A stretch of 64,000 nucleotides of DNA from Palsa-1400 sp036501625 (GTDB lineage: Bacteria > Verrucomicrobiota > Verrucomicrobiia > Limisphaerales > Palsa-1400), in NCBI GenBank assembly GCA_036501625.1, contig DASXZY010000079.1:337541-401540 (forward strand). Direction: 5' to 3'. Each line of letters begins with the position of its first letter. The first letter of the stretch is position 1. Below the pieces are notes generated by a model. It saw only the letters and a list, made by a program, of their open reading frames with translations. It ran no database searches and had not been told where the DNA came from. A program made the position numbers and the translations under genes. Shown piece after piece: positions 9,144 through 18,354 of the stretch.

Positions 9144-10403
9144 TCACTTTTGCGGACTGGCGGACGCAGGAGCAGCCGCCGTCGTGCTGTCCGCGATTTC
9201 AGGTGAAATGCGCCACAGCAAGCCCATTGCGGCCTCGTGAATGTAGGACTTCGCGCCATTGCCATCGGTCAGATAAATCCAGACTTTGTCAGTCAATAAC
9301 ATGGGCCGCTTGAGCCGCTGGGCGGCGGGCGCGTCCAGTTTGATGGGGAACAGCGCAATGCCACGCGTCCCGCCGGCGAGATCGAAAAGCGCGCTGCTGA
9401 ACAAGGTTGAAACGCCCGGTTCATCGCCGGAAGTGACATCGACGCCCATTTTAGACAGCCGGTCGGCGCGGTTATATTGGTACTGGACGGAGACCACCAT
9501 TTCCGTGCGGTCAAAATTGCGGTTGAGGAGATCGACAGTGACGATTTTGGACTTGGCGCCCGGCGCGAGCGTGAAGGCGGCCCGCTCCTTTTCAAATGCC
9601 AATTGCCTGGCGGCGGCTTCCTTGCGGGCATGCTCTTCGACTTCGGCCTTTTGCCGCGCGGCTTCGAGGGCTTTGGCATCGGCTTCGGCCTTCGCCTTTT
9701 CCTCGGCCAGCCGGCTGGCTTCGGCTTCGGTGCGCGCTTTTGCGGCGGCTTCGGCGGCAGATTGCTCTTCGGCCAGGCGTTTGGCTGCGGCTTCCTGGCG
9801 CGCGCGCTCATCTGCCAGTGCCTTGAGCCGGGCGCCGGCCTCGGTTTTGGCTGCGGCTTCCTGGCGCGCCTTTTCTTCGGCTTGGCCGGCCTCCGCTGAG
9901 GCTGCATTTGCCAGTGGAGCCGCGACGGACGCCGCAGCCGGCGTGCCGCCCCATTTGAGACTGCGGGCGAAGATTCCCTGGCTGATAAGCGTGTTGGCGC
10001 CCTCTGTCAGCATGAGAATCTTGACGTGGTCGGTCGTCAATTCGGAGGGCGCGCCCGGTTCGTCGTTGAAAAATTTGACGGGAAACGAAATCGTGCCGCG
10101 CCCCGTTCCGACAAGGACAGGGTTGGCACCAAACCAGCGGGAAACATGCGCCGTCTTTTTATCGGTGATCACGGGAACGATGCGCGCGGACGAGCCGTGC
10201 AGGCCGTCGTAGGAAAAATCCACGGTCAGGATCATCTCCGTGCTGTAAGTGGATTCATTGCGAACGCGGAGATTGCTCAAACTGGCGCCGGCAAAGGCCT
10301 GGCCTTGCGAATAGACGCCTTGCGGATAGACTAGAATCGGCTGAGCGCGGGAGGCCAGAGCAAACAACACCAACCCGGCGCACCAAGCTTTCGTTTGGTT
10401 CAT
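9144..10403 (-). CDS. exported dumbbell protein: duplicated beta domain joined by an Ala/Glu/Lys helix
   Basis: 419 aa with a signal peptide (MNQTKAWCAG, then LFALASRAQP). Residues about 40-155 form a beta domain; residues about 165-295 are an unbroken Ala/Glu/Lys/Arg-rich helix with TolA-like units such as AEEKARQEAAAK; residues about 295-405 form a second beta domain. The two beta domains look like copies: both contain N-x-(Y/F)-x-x-T-E-M, a G-T/G-R-G-x-x-x-FP-(I/V)-K segment and (L/T)-T-D-(H/K)-V. Such a rod could span or bridge the periplasm. It is convergent with the ExbD-like gene, so a functional link is a guess. The family was not recognised. Confidence 0.75.
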   Translation of the reverse strand: MNQTKAWCAGLVLFALASRAQPILVYPQGVYSQGQAFAGASLSNLRVRNESTYSTEMILTVDFSYDGLHGSSARIVPVITDKKTAHVSRWFGANPVLVGTGRGTISFPVKFFNDEPGAPSELTTDHVKILMLTEGANTLISQGIFARSLKWGGTPAAASVAAPLANAASAEAGQAEEKARQEAAAKTEAGARLKALADERARQEAAAKRLAEEQSAAEAAAKARTEAEASRLAEEKAKAEADAKALEAARQKAEVEEHARKEAAARQLAFEKERAAFTLAPGAKSKIVTVDLLNRNFDRTEMVVSVQYQYNRADRLSKMGVDVTSGDEPGVSTLFSSALFDLAGGTRGIALFPIKLDAPAAQRLKRPMLLTDKVWIYLTDGNGAKSYIHEAAMGLLWRISPEIADSTTAAAPASASPQK

Positions 10404-10438
10404 AGGCAGTAGTGGCGGTCAACGGCGCCCTGCCAAGC

Positions 10439-11038
10439 TCAATGGCTGGTCGCGTCTTTGAGGTTTCGGTTTTCTTTAAACGTCAAGGAGGCCGAGTTCA
10501 TGCAATATCGCAGCCCGGTCGGCCGCGGGCCATCCTCGAACACGTGTCCCAAATGCGCGTCGCACCGGGCGCACAACACTTCCACACGCTCCATCCCAAA
10601 ACTGCGATCAGTGTGGGTAATCACATTTTCCTTGGCCACGGGTTGAAAGAAACTGGGCCAGCCGGTGCCGGAATCAAATTTCACCTCCGAGGTGAACAAG
10701 GGCAGGCCGCAGCAAATGCAATAATAAACACCCGGCTTGTGCTGATCGTAAAAGGCGCCGCAAAAAGCCGGCTCGGTGCCCTTGTTGCGCGCGATGCGGT
10801 ATTCGTCCGCTGTCAATTGTTTGGCCCACTCGGCGTCAGTCTTGATGACTTTGGGAGTTTCGACCAGCGGCCCCGGAAGGCCTTTGTCATCGAGAAGGCG
10901 AACTTTTACCATAACGACTTGATTGCTGTTGGAGTTTTGCGCCTCTTGCGCGGGAGCCGGAGCGGTGGACGACTGCGCGTCGCAACCGACGACAGCAACC
11001 GCCAGAGCAGCCACGAGCAGGTTGTGGATACCGATCAT
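10439..11038 (-). CDS. msrB: peptide-methionine (R)-S-oxide reductase, lipoprotein form
   Basis: Reduces methionine-R-sulfoxide in oxidised proteins. The start at 11038 gives a lipoprotein signal (MIGIHNLLVAALAVAVVGC with lipobox VVGC); a longer frame reaches 11080 but spoils the signal. The MsrB domain covers about 65-190: zinc-binding pairs CICC and CARC, the SGTGWPSFF signature, HLGHVF, and RYCMNSAS with the catalytic cysteine near the C-terminus. The attachment to a membrane suggests repair of envelope proteins. Length 199 aa includes an N-terminal spacer after the lipobox. Confidence 0.93.
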   Translation of the reverse strand: MIGIHNLLVAALAVAVVGCDAQSSTAPAPAQEAQNSNSNQVVMVKVRLLDDKGLPGPLVETPKVIKTDAEWAKQLTADEYRIARNKGTEPAFCGAFYDQHKPGVYYCICCGLPLFTSEVKFDSGTGWPSFFQPVAKENVITHTDRSFGMERVEVLCARCDAHLGHVFEDGPRPTGLRYCMNSASLTFKENRNLKDATSH

Positions 11039-11135
11039 CAGCGAATACCTTAACACGCGCCCGCGAAAATTAAAGCCCAAAATTCAAAGTTCAACATTGA
11101 CCCCTGCCCCGGCCAATGCCACAGATGAATGACTT

Positions 11136-12413
11136 ATGATTCGTCATTCCATTGCCTTGGCGGCGTTCGCCCTTGGGGCCGGCTTGGCCCAGGCCCAGGA
11201 ACATCTTCCGGCGTTCCGCAAAATTCAAATCACCGACAAATTCTGGAGCGAAGGAGCCGATTTCGCCGATTTCAATCACGACGGGCACAACGACATCGTA
11301 TCCGGGCCATTCTGGTACGAAGGGCCGGATTTCAAAACCCGCCACGAATACGCCCCGTCCCGCCATTCCTTCACCGCCACCAATGCCGCCGGGGAAAAGG
11401 AAACCATTGACGGATTCGAGGGCGGCCTTGGTGTCAACAATCAGTATTCCGAGGATTTCCTCACGTTCACCTTCGACATCGACGGCGACGGCTGGGCGGA
11501 CATTGTCATTGTCGGTTTTCCTGGCAAGGAAACGTATTGGTACAGCAACCCGCAAAACAAGGAAGGCCATTGGGCGCGGCATACGATTATTGACTCGACG
11601 GACGATGAATCGCCCGCCTTCGGCGACTTGCTCGGCGATGGCAAAAGGGAGTTGATCTGCATCACCAGCAATTATTTTGGGTACAGCGCGCCGGATTGGG
11701 CGCACCCGCGGGAGAAGTGGACTTTCCACCGCATTTCGCCCAAGAACAAGGAGTATCAAAGGTTTACCCACGGCCTTGGTTTTGGCGATCTCAACGGCGA
11801 CGGCCGCAATGATATTTTGCTCAAAGACGGCTGGTACGAGCAGCCGGCTTCGCTGGCGGGTGACCCGGAATGGAGATTCCATCCCTATCCATTTGCACCC
11901 GGCGGCAGTTCGACGATGTACGCCTATGATGTCAATGGCGACGGATTGGCCGACGTCATCACCTGCCTCAACCCGCACGGATTCGGCCTGGCCTGGTACG
12001 AGCAATTGCCGGACAAGAACGCGCAGGGGGAAATTCAATTCAGGCAGCACATCATCCTCAATCCGGACGCGACGCCGGACAAATATGGCGTGGTTTTTTC
12101 GCAGCCGCACTCAGTCGCGCTGGCCGACATCGACGGGGATGGCTTGAAGGACATCGTGACCGGCAAACGGTTTTGGGCGCACGGCAAAAACGGCCCCGAT
12201 CCGCAATCTAATGAGCCGGCGGTGTTGTATTGGTTCAAGCTTACGCGCGGGCCGGACCATGCGGCGGAGTTCGTGCCACATTTGATTGACACCAATTCCG
12301 GCGTCGGCACCGAAGTCATCGCGGGCGACGTCAATGGAGACGGCCATCCTGACATTGTTGTTGGCAACAAAAAAGGAACCTTCGTTTTTCTGCAAGAACC
12401 GGCCAGCCCGTAA
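11136..12413 (+). CDS. exported FG-GAP/VCBS repeat protein
   Basis: 425 aa with a signal peptide (MIRHSIALAAFALGAGLAQA). At least six calcium-binding-type repeats of the form D-x-(N/D)-x-D-G-x-x-D-I can be read: FADFNHDGHNDIV, DIDGDGWADIV, DLNGDGRNDIL, DVNGDGLADVI, DIDGDGLKDIV and DVNGDGHPDIV. They fit an FG-GAP/VCBS beta-propeller with bound calcium. No catalytic domain is visible, so a binding or structural role outside the cytoplasm is likely. It precedes the NIPSNAP gene by 12 bases on the same strand. Confidence 0.88.
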   Translation: MIRHSIALAAFALGAGLAQAQEHLPAFRKIQITDKFWSEGADFADFNHDGHNDIVSGPFWYEGPDFKTRHEYAPSRHSFTATNAAGEKETIDGFEGGLGVNNQYSEDFLTFTFDIDGDGWADIVIVGFPGKETYWYSNPQNKEGHWARHTIIDSTDDESPAFGDLLGDGKRELICITSNYFGYSAPDWAHPREKWTFHRISPKNKEYQRFTHGLGFGDLNGDGRNDILLKDGWYEQPASLAGDPEWRFHPYPFAPGGSSTMYAYDVNGDGLADVITCLNPHGFGLAWYEQLPDKNAQGEIQFRQHIILNPDATPDKYGVVFSQPHSVALADIDGDGLKDIVTGKRFWAHGKNGPDPQSNEPAVLYWFKLTRGPDHAAEFVPHLIDTNSGVGTEVIAGDVNGDGHPDIVVGNKKGTFVFLQEPASP

Positions 12414-12425
12414 TTTGAATCGATT

Positions 12426-13232
12426 ATGAAAAGACGCGCCTTTCTCCAATCTTCCATGGCCCTGGCGGGCGGCGCCGCGGTCGTTTCCAGTTTGGCGGCT
12501 GAAGCCCAGGAAACGGGCGGGGCCGCAGCGCGCCAATTTTACGAATTGCGCCTCTACCATTTGCGGCGCGGCCCGCAACAGGAACTATTTGACAAATTCT
12601 GGCGCGAAGCGGCCATCCCCGCCCTCAACCGGGCCGGTGTGGCCCAGGTGGGCGTCTTCAGCGTGGCGGTGGGGCCGGAAAGCCCGACCATGTATGTGCT
12701 GCTCGCGCATTCTTCGCTTGACTCGCTCGCGGCCACCCCGGCGCGCATCGAGAAGGATGAGGAATTCCGAAAAGCCGGGGCCGAATACCTCGACGCGCCC
12801 CCGTCCAATCCCGCTTACACGCGGGTGGAAAGCTCGTTCATGATCGCCTTTGAAGGGATGCCGAAACTGGCCGCGCCATCGTTCTCGAATGGCGGCAAAT
12901 CGCGCGTTTTTGAATTGCGCACCTACGAAAGCCACAGCGTCAAAGCGCATCTTAAAAAAGTCGAGATGTTCAACAAGTGGGAGATGGCCATTTTCCGGCG
13001 CACTGGCCTGCCGCCCGTGTTTTTCGGCCAGACCCTCATCGGCCCGCGCCAGCCCAACTTGACCTACATGCTCGGCTTCGAGAACGCCGAGGCGCGCGAT
13101 CGGGGTTGGGCCGCGTTCGGAGGCGATGCCGAATGGAAGAAGGTGCGCTCGACTCCCGGCTACACCGATCCGGAAATTGTATGTGACATCAGCAATGTCC
13201 TGTTGCGGCCGGCTGGCTATTCGCAGATTTAG
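12426..13232 (+). CDS. Tat-exported NIPSNAP-family protein
   Basis: 268 aa beginning with a twin-arginine signal (MKRRAFLQSSMALAGGAAVVSS). Two NIPSNAP-like ferredoxin-fold repeats follow: about 38-140 starting YELRLYHLRRG, and about 160-265 starting FELRTYESHSVKAHLKK and containing a PGYTDPEIVCDISN end. The family is known in Verrucomicrobia and Planctomycetes as exported proteins without a proven reaction. It sits 12 bases after the FG-GAP gene and is probably co-transcribed. No cofactor site can be assigned. Confidence 0.88.
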   Translation: MKRRAFLQSSMALAGGAAVVSSLAAEAQETGGAAARQFYELRLYHLRRGPQQELFDKFWREAAIPALNRAGVAQVGVFSVAVGPESPTMYVLLAHSSLDSLAATPARIEKDEEFRKAGAEYLDAPPSNPAYTRVESSFMIAFEGMPKLAAPSFSNGGKSRVFELRTYESHSVKAHLKKVEMFNKWEMAIFRRTGLPPVFFGQTLIGPRQPNLTYMLGFENAEARDRGWAAFGGDAEWKKVRSTPGYTDPEIVCDISNVLLRPAGYSQI

Positions 13233-13244
13233 AGGTTTCCTGAA

Positions 13245-13268
13245 TTCCCCTTGTATTTGGAAGGGGGA
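13245..13268. repeat. inverted repeat after the NIPSNAP gene
   Basis: TTCCCCTT and AAGGGGGA form a 7-8 bp stem around an 8-base loop just after the NIPSNAP stop. There is no T-run behind it, so it is at best a weak terminator or a 3' mRNA stabiliser. Confidence 0.4.
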
Positions 13269-13308
13269 TGCCGGATGTTAAGGGGCGTCCCAAAACCGGG
13301 CGCATCCG

Positions 13309-13746
13309 ATGCAAACGCCCTCATTCATCGCATTTTTAAAACGCTGGCTCATCACGACGGTCGCGGTCTGGCTCGCGGCAAGCATCGTGCCGGGGATACA
13401 TTACACGACACCGGGCTTGTTCCTCGCGGCGCTCGCGCTCGGCCTGCTCAACGCCTTCGTCCGGCCCATCGTCATGGTGCTATCGCTGCCGCTGCTCATC
13501 TTCACCTTGGGGCTGTTCATGCTGGTCATCAACGCGCTGCTGCTGTGGTCAGTCGGCTCGGTTCTCAGGGGCTTTCACGTGGATGGCTTCGCCTCGGCTT
13601 TCTGGGGGTCGCTGCTCATCAGCATCACCTCGCTGCTGCTCAATGCCATGACCAAAAGCGGTTCCGGGCGCATCGAATTTCGCTCCGGCAAACCGCCCTC
13701 GCGCCGCCCGCCGGGAGATGGCGGCGGTCCTGTTATTGACGTTTGA
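13309..13746 (+). CDS. phage-holin-4-like (DUF360) membrane protein
   Basis: 145-aa membrane protein with four hydrophobic helices and the signature of the Phage_holin_4_2/YvlD-like family: LNAFVRPIVMVLSLPL, then TLGLFMLVINALLLW. Despite the family name these are usually chromosomal housekeeping membrane proteins, not lysis holins, and no phage gene is nearby. The hydrophilic tail (about 125-145) is Arg/Pro/Gly-rich. The last 14 bases overlap the convergent trmB gene. Confidence 0.88.
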   Translation: MQTPSFIAFLKRWLITTVAVWLAASIVPGIHYTTPGLFLAALALGLLNAFVRPIVMVLSLPLLIFTLGLFMLVINALLLWSVGSVLRGFHVDGFASAFWGSLLISITSLLLNAMTKSGSGRIEFRSGKPPSRRPPGDGGGPVIDV

Positions 13747-14347
13747 CCGCGCGGTAAGCCGCCCGCAGCGTCTGGACGCCCCTGGCCAGGAAGCCGCGCT
13801 CAAAATCCGTCAGCGTGGCTGCCAATTCCTCCGGCGCGGATGTCTCCGCGAACAACGGGCACGCCGCGAAAACCTGCTTCATCCGCGCAAAATAATCCGC
13901 GTCATCCGTGCGCAAATAAATGACGCCCTCCTCCGCCAGCGCCTGATGGGCCAGCAGCGGAAACCGTTCGTTGATGAGGCGGTTCTTGTGATGACGGCGT
14001 TTCGGCCACGGATCGGGAAAGTAAACATGCACGGCCGCGGCCGAGGCGGGCGGCAGCAGGCGCTCGAGAAAATAAGCCGCTTCAATCCGAACCGCGCGCA
14101 CATCGTTCAAGCCGAGGCGGCGCGCCTTGCGATCCAGTTTCCGCAACCGCCCCAGCAGGCGTTCCACGCCGATGAAGTTGCGCTCCTTATGCAGGCTGGC
14201 GTATTGGGCCAAAAACGAACCGTCGCCGCTGCCCAACTCCACTTCCAAAGGCTGGCGGCGGCCGAACATCCGGCCCAAGTCAAGCCGTTCGATGACCGAG
14301 CCAAGCGAATGGATGATCGTTTCAGCGGGGCTTGGCGGAATCTCCAT
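13733..14347 (-). CDS. trmB: tRNA (guanine-46-N7)-methyltransferase
   Basis: 204-aa SAM-dependent methyltransferase that makes m7G46 in the variable loop of tRNAs. The SAM motif is VELGSGDGSFL; the family signature HVYFPDPWPKRRHHKNRLI is intact, as is the later YLRTDDADYF. It overlaps the DUF1080 gene upstream by 26 bases and the convergent holin-like gene by 14 bases, a very tight packing. Other tRNA-modification genes (trmL, truA) are 6 kb away. Confidence 0.95.
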   Translation of the reverse strand: MEIPPSPAETIIHSLGSVIERLDLGRMFGRRQPLEVELGSGDGSFLAQYASLHKERNFIGVERLLGRLRKLDRKARRLGLNDVRAVRIEAAYFLERLLPPASAAAVHVYFPDPWPKRRHHKNRLINERFPLLAHQALAEEGVIYLRTDDADYFARMKQVFAACPLFAETSAPEELAATLTDFERGFLARGVQTLRAAYRAVKRQ

Positions 14348-14999
14348 GGTCCAAGAGGCGCAATTTGAAATCCTTGTACTCGGCGGTCGTCGAAAAAGTG
14401 GCCATGCCCAGCGGTTCGGACATGTAAATGGCGCCGGGCCGCACCGAGACTTTGCGGTCGGTGATGGTCACGTCAATAATTTTATCTTTGTCCAGCCAGA
14501 CTTGAATTTTCGCGGGCGTCACGCGCAGCACGACATGGTACCATTGGCCGGTCTTAAAATACATCGAGCGCGTCGTCTCGTTTTCGGAGGCGTCCTGGTC
14601 GTCCAAACTCGACAACCCGGCCAATCCTCCGCCCCAGCCGCCCAGGATCAGGCTGCATGAGGAATCCGCCACCGGAAATGTTAGGCCGACAAAGAAATCG
14701 CCGCCCTCCTTTTTGACGGCATCCACGGAAATTTCATAATCCGTTTTCGGCAGCGCGCCGTTGGTCCAATTGATGCCGCCCAAGTCGTCGCCCATGGCAA
14801 TTTTCAAAGCCCCGCCATCGACCGTCACCGGGCCGTGCCCCGCGAAATCCGTCACCGCCCAATTGGCCAGGGATTTCCCATCGAACAAATCGGTCCAATT
14901 GGTGGACCAATGGATTGTCTCGGCGGGCGCGTTGGTGGCAGGCCCGGCTTCCGCCTGCCAAACCGACGCCAGCGCCAAAAGTATTATCGCGCGTATCAT
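14322..14999 (-). CDS. exported DUF1080 (3-keto-disaccharide hydrolase-like) protein
   Basis: 225 aa with a signal peptide (MIRAIILLALASVWQAEAGP). The DUF1080 fold begins at WTDLFDGKSLANW and continues to EYKDFKLRLL; a laminin-G/glucanase-like jelly roll is expected. Members are numerous in Planctomycetes and Verrucomicrobia and include 3-keto-disaccharide hydrolases, but many bind sugar without a proven activity. It is in a run with aguB and an rfbD-like gene on the same strand and overlaps trmB. Confidence 0.9.
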   Translation of the reverse strand: MIRAIILLALASVWQAEAGPATNAPAETIHWSTNWTDLFDGKSLANWAVTDFAGHGPVTVDGGALKIAMGDDLGGINWTNGALPKTDYEISVDAVKKEGGDFFVGLTFPVADSSCSLILGGWGGGLAGLSSLDDQDASENETTRSMYFKTGQWYHVVLRVTPAKIQVWLDKDKIIDVTITDRKVSVRPGAIYMSEPLGMATFSTTAEYKDFKLRLLDHGDSAKPR

Positions 15000-15047
15000 G
15001 TGTTGATCTTAACTCCAACCGGCCGCGAGGAAAACATAAACATTCGC

Positions 15048-15916
15048 TCAGAAATCTTCCGCCGGATCGGTTCGCAGCCATTCGGCCAGGCTGGGCAGGC
15101 GGAAAGACAGATACTTTTGCAACTTGGCGCAATTCAATGAAGTGTCGGCGGGGCGCGGCTCTCCTTTGTATTCTCGGATCGAAGAACTCTCCAGGCGCGG
15201 ATTGCATTCTGGGTGGCGGCTCGCCAGAAGCTCGCCGATTTGCAGGCGGGAAAGGCGTTCGGCGCCAGCCAGATGCCAGATGCCTCCGCGCGGCCGGGCT
15301 GCCATTTCCCAGATGGCGCGCGCGGTCACGGCGGCGGGAATCGGGCAGCGAAATTCGTCATGGAACAGCCGCACTATTTTGCCTTCCGCCCACACGGCGC
15401 GAAATTGCTCGTTGTAGCCACTCCGGCCGCCCGGCGACGCGCCGCTGTTGAGGGACGTGCGAACGACGGCGTGCCGCGGATTTCGCAGAACGATGGATTC
15501 AGCTTCGAGTTTGAGGCTGCCATAGATGCTCAGCGGGCGGGCCGCGTCGGTTTCGCGGTAATTTCCCCGCGCGCCGTCAAACACAAGGTCTGTCGAGAAG
15601 AAAATAAAACCGGCCCCGGCCGCCAGCCCGGCCAGATGGGCGGTGGCATCAACATTGATTCGGCGGGCTTCGGCGGGACGGGCCTGGCAATCGACCGTTT
15701 TGGACATCGCCGCGCAATGAATAATCAGGCGCGGGCGGTCCGCCGCAAACCGCCGATCGACGGCGCCGAAATCGGTCAAATCCAGATCGGCGCGAGCAAG
15801 CGGGATGGCGCGTGCGCCAGGAGCATATGCGCGCGCGAGGCGGGCGATGTAGCTGCCAATGAGGCCGCCCGCGCCCGTAATCCAAACCGCCCCCGGCCCT
15901 TCTGTATCGCCGCTGC

Positions 15917-15920
<4 letters not shown>
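15048..15920 (-). CDS. sugar-nucleotide reductase, RfbD (dTDP-4-dehydrorhamnose reductase)-like
   Basis: 290-aa extended-SDR protein. N-terminal Rossmann motif TGAGGLIGSYIA at about 15-26; HCAAMSKTVDCQ, NVDATAHLA, FFSTDLVFDG and YGSLKLEAE (Tyr-x-x-x-Lys) follow the RfbD pattern closely. RfbD makes dTDP-L-rhamnose, but no other rml gene is in the window and the enzyme could act on another sugar nucleotide or a different substrate. The start overlaps the aguB stop by 4 bases (ATGA), so the two are translationally coupled. Confidence 0.82.
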
Positions 15921-16804
<884 letters not shown>

Positions 16805-16874
16805 CTCTTAATCTTGCTCTGGCTCCTAATCTTATTCTTCCGAGAGGGATTAGGATTAGGACTGGGAACCTGAA

Positions 16875-17879
16875 TTACTTCGCCGCCTTGGTGAGAGTCG
16901 CGCGTTCCATGACGGTGGTTTCTCCCCGGTCAGTCGGGGAAGGAGTCGTCTGCCCAAAAAGTTCGCGAATGAATTTACCCAGCGTTTCGTTGGTCGGGCC
17001 GTAGCCTTGGTGATAAATGTGATACTCCAAATCGTAGAGCAGCTCATCCGCCGCCGGATAACGCTTGGACAAATCCCGCGAGAGCGTCCGATGCAGCATT
17101 TCATTCAGGCGCTGGTCGATGCGCGAATTGAGCTGGCAGAAGTTCGGCAGGGGCAGAGTCATGATGCGCTCGCGCGATTCCTCAGCGGACCCCCCTTTGA
17201 AAATGTTGTAGCCCAGCAAAAGGTTGGCCAGCACCACGCCGGTCGAAAAAATATCGGACCGCTTGTCGGTGATTTGAAAATCGGCCTGCTCCGGGCTCAT
17301 GTAATCTGCTTTGCCGGCCACCACTTCGCCTTCGTTGTCTTGCAGAAAGCCCTTGGCCTTGGCGATGCCAAAATCGGTCAGCTTCACGTCGCCCGCGAAG
17401 GCAATCATGATATTCTTGAAGCTGACATCGCGATGCACAATGCCCATCGGGCGGCCGGAATCATCGCCCTTGGCATGGGCGTAGGAGAGGCCGCGCGCGA
17501 TGCGGCTGGTGATGAAAACGGCCAGTTCCGTCGGCAGCACCTGGCGTTTTTCCGACAATTGCTGCGCGAACTGCTCCAGATTCACTCCATTAATCAATTC
17601 CATGGAGATAAAATAAAGCCCGCGCGCCTCACCCAAATGGTAAGTTTGAACGATATTGGTGTGGATCAAATCGGCCACCAACTTGGCTTCGCCGATAAAA
17701 TTCTCGATGAACTGCTTTTGATTGGCGTAATTCTGGCGGATGACCTTCATGGCCACGCGCTTGACAAAGTTGCGCGCGCCCATTTGCTGCGCTTCATAAA
17801 CGATGCCCATGCCGCCTTCGACAATTTTGCGCGTGATCTCGTAACGGAAATCGCTTTGAATCGTAAACAGCACTGCCAT
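16875..17879 (-). CDS. Ser/Thr protein kinase (Hanks type), soluble
   Basis: 334 aa from the start at 17879. The frame continues to 18020 but that would leave only 8 bases before the divergent HU gene, and the extra residues are not kinase-like. Kinase landmarks: glycine loop IVEGGMGIVYEA, Lys in VAMKVI, catalytic loop HRDVSFKNIM, DFG in LTDFGIAKAK, MSPEQ. The catalytic loop has Ser-Phe-Lys-Asn rather than Lys-Pro-x-Asn, a variant also seen in myxobacterial-type kinases. There is no membrane helix or sensor domain; the 35-residue tail is Thr/Pro-rich and could be an autophosphorylation tail. Confidence 0.9.
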   Translation of the reverse strand: MAVLFTIQSDFRYEITRKIVEGGMGIVYEAQQMGARNFVKRVAMKVIRQNYANQKQFIENFIGEAKLVADLIHTNIVQTYHLGEARGLYFISMELINGVNLEQFAQQLSEKRQVLPTELAVFITSRIARGLSYAHAKGDDSGRPMGIVHRDVSFKNIMIAFAGDVKLTDFGIAKAKGFLQDNEGEVVAGKADYMSPEQADFQITDKRSDIFSTGVVLANLLLGYNIFKGGSAEESRERIMTLPLPNFCQLNSRIDQRLNEMLHRTLSRDLSKRYPAADELLYDLEYHIYHQGYGPTNETLGKFIRELFGQTTPSPTDRGETTVMERATLTKAAK

Positions 17880-18028
17880 CGCGCGAATGTTGGTGAACGC
17901 CGCCGGCAAGTCAAGGCAAAAGGCGGCCGCCGTTTCCGATTTTCTCCTTGCGCGAGTTGCTGCAAGAGTTTTAATAACGAGACGAGGCCGAAATGCATCG
18001 GCTTCGATTGAACTGATCACACACGATT

Positions 18029-18316
18029 ATGGCACATTCACTTTCCAAATCAGATTTGGCCGCCGCGTTGGCGGCGAAGAACGGGTTGACCAAAAAGGCC
18101 GGCGCGGAAATTCTCGATTCCCTGGCGCAACTGGCCTACAAACACGCCAAGAACAGCTTCACCCTCCCCGGCATCGGCAAGCTCTTGCTTGTCAACCGCA
18201 AGGCGCGCATCGGGCGCAATCCAAAAACGCTTCAGCCGGTGGCGATTCCCGCCCGGAAAGTCGTTAAATTTCGCGTGGCCAAGGCTTTCAAAGAGTCGGT
18301 GCTGGGCGCGCCTTGA
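18029..18316 (+). CDS. HU-family DNA-binding protein
   Basis: 95-aa histone-like protein. The N-terminal helical part (LSKSDLAAALAAKNGLTKKAGAEILDSL) and the beta-arm region (FTLPGIGKLLLVNRKARIGRNPKT) are the HU/IHF fold; the usual GRNP motif at the tip of the arm is present (IGRNPKTLQPVAIPA). It bends DNA and helps compact the chromosome. It is divergent from the Ser/Thr kinase gene (149-base gap) and its stop overlaps a TTG that could start the next frame. Confidence 0.93.
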   Translation: MAHSLSKSDLAAALAAKNGLTKKAGAEILDSLAQLAYKHAKNSFTLPGIGKLLLVNRKARIGRNPKTLQPVAIPARKVVKFRVAKAFKESVLGAP

Positions 18317-18354
18317 TTTGGATGGCCGCCATTTCCGGCGCGCGCGCGCGGGCC

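Noticed and set aside
13309..13746. Phage lysis holin / prophage remnant
   Set aside because: The protein is in a family named after holins, but no endolysin, integrase or capsid gene is nearby; chromosomal members of this family are common.
17880..18020. N-terminal extension of the Ser/Thr kinase to 18020
   Set aside because: It would leave 8 bases between divergent genes, no place for promoters, and it adds residues unlike kinases.
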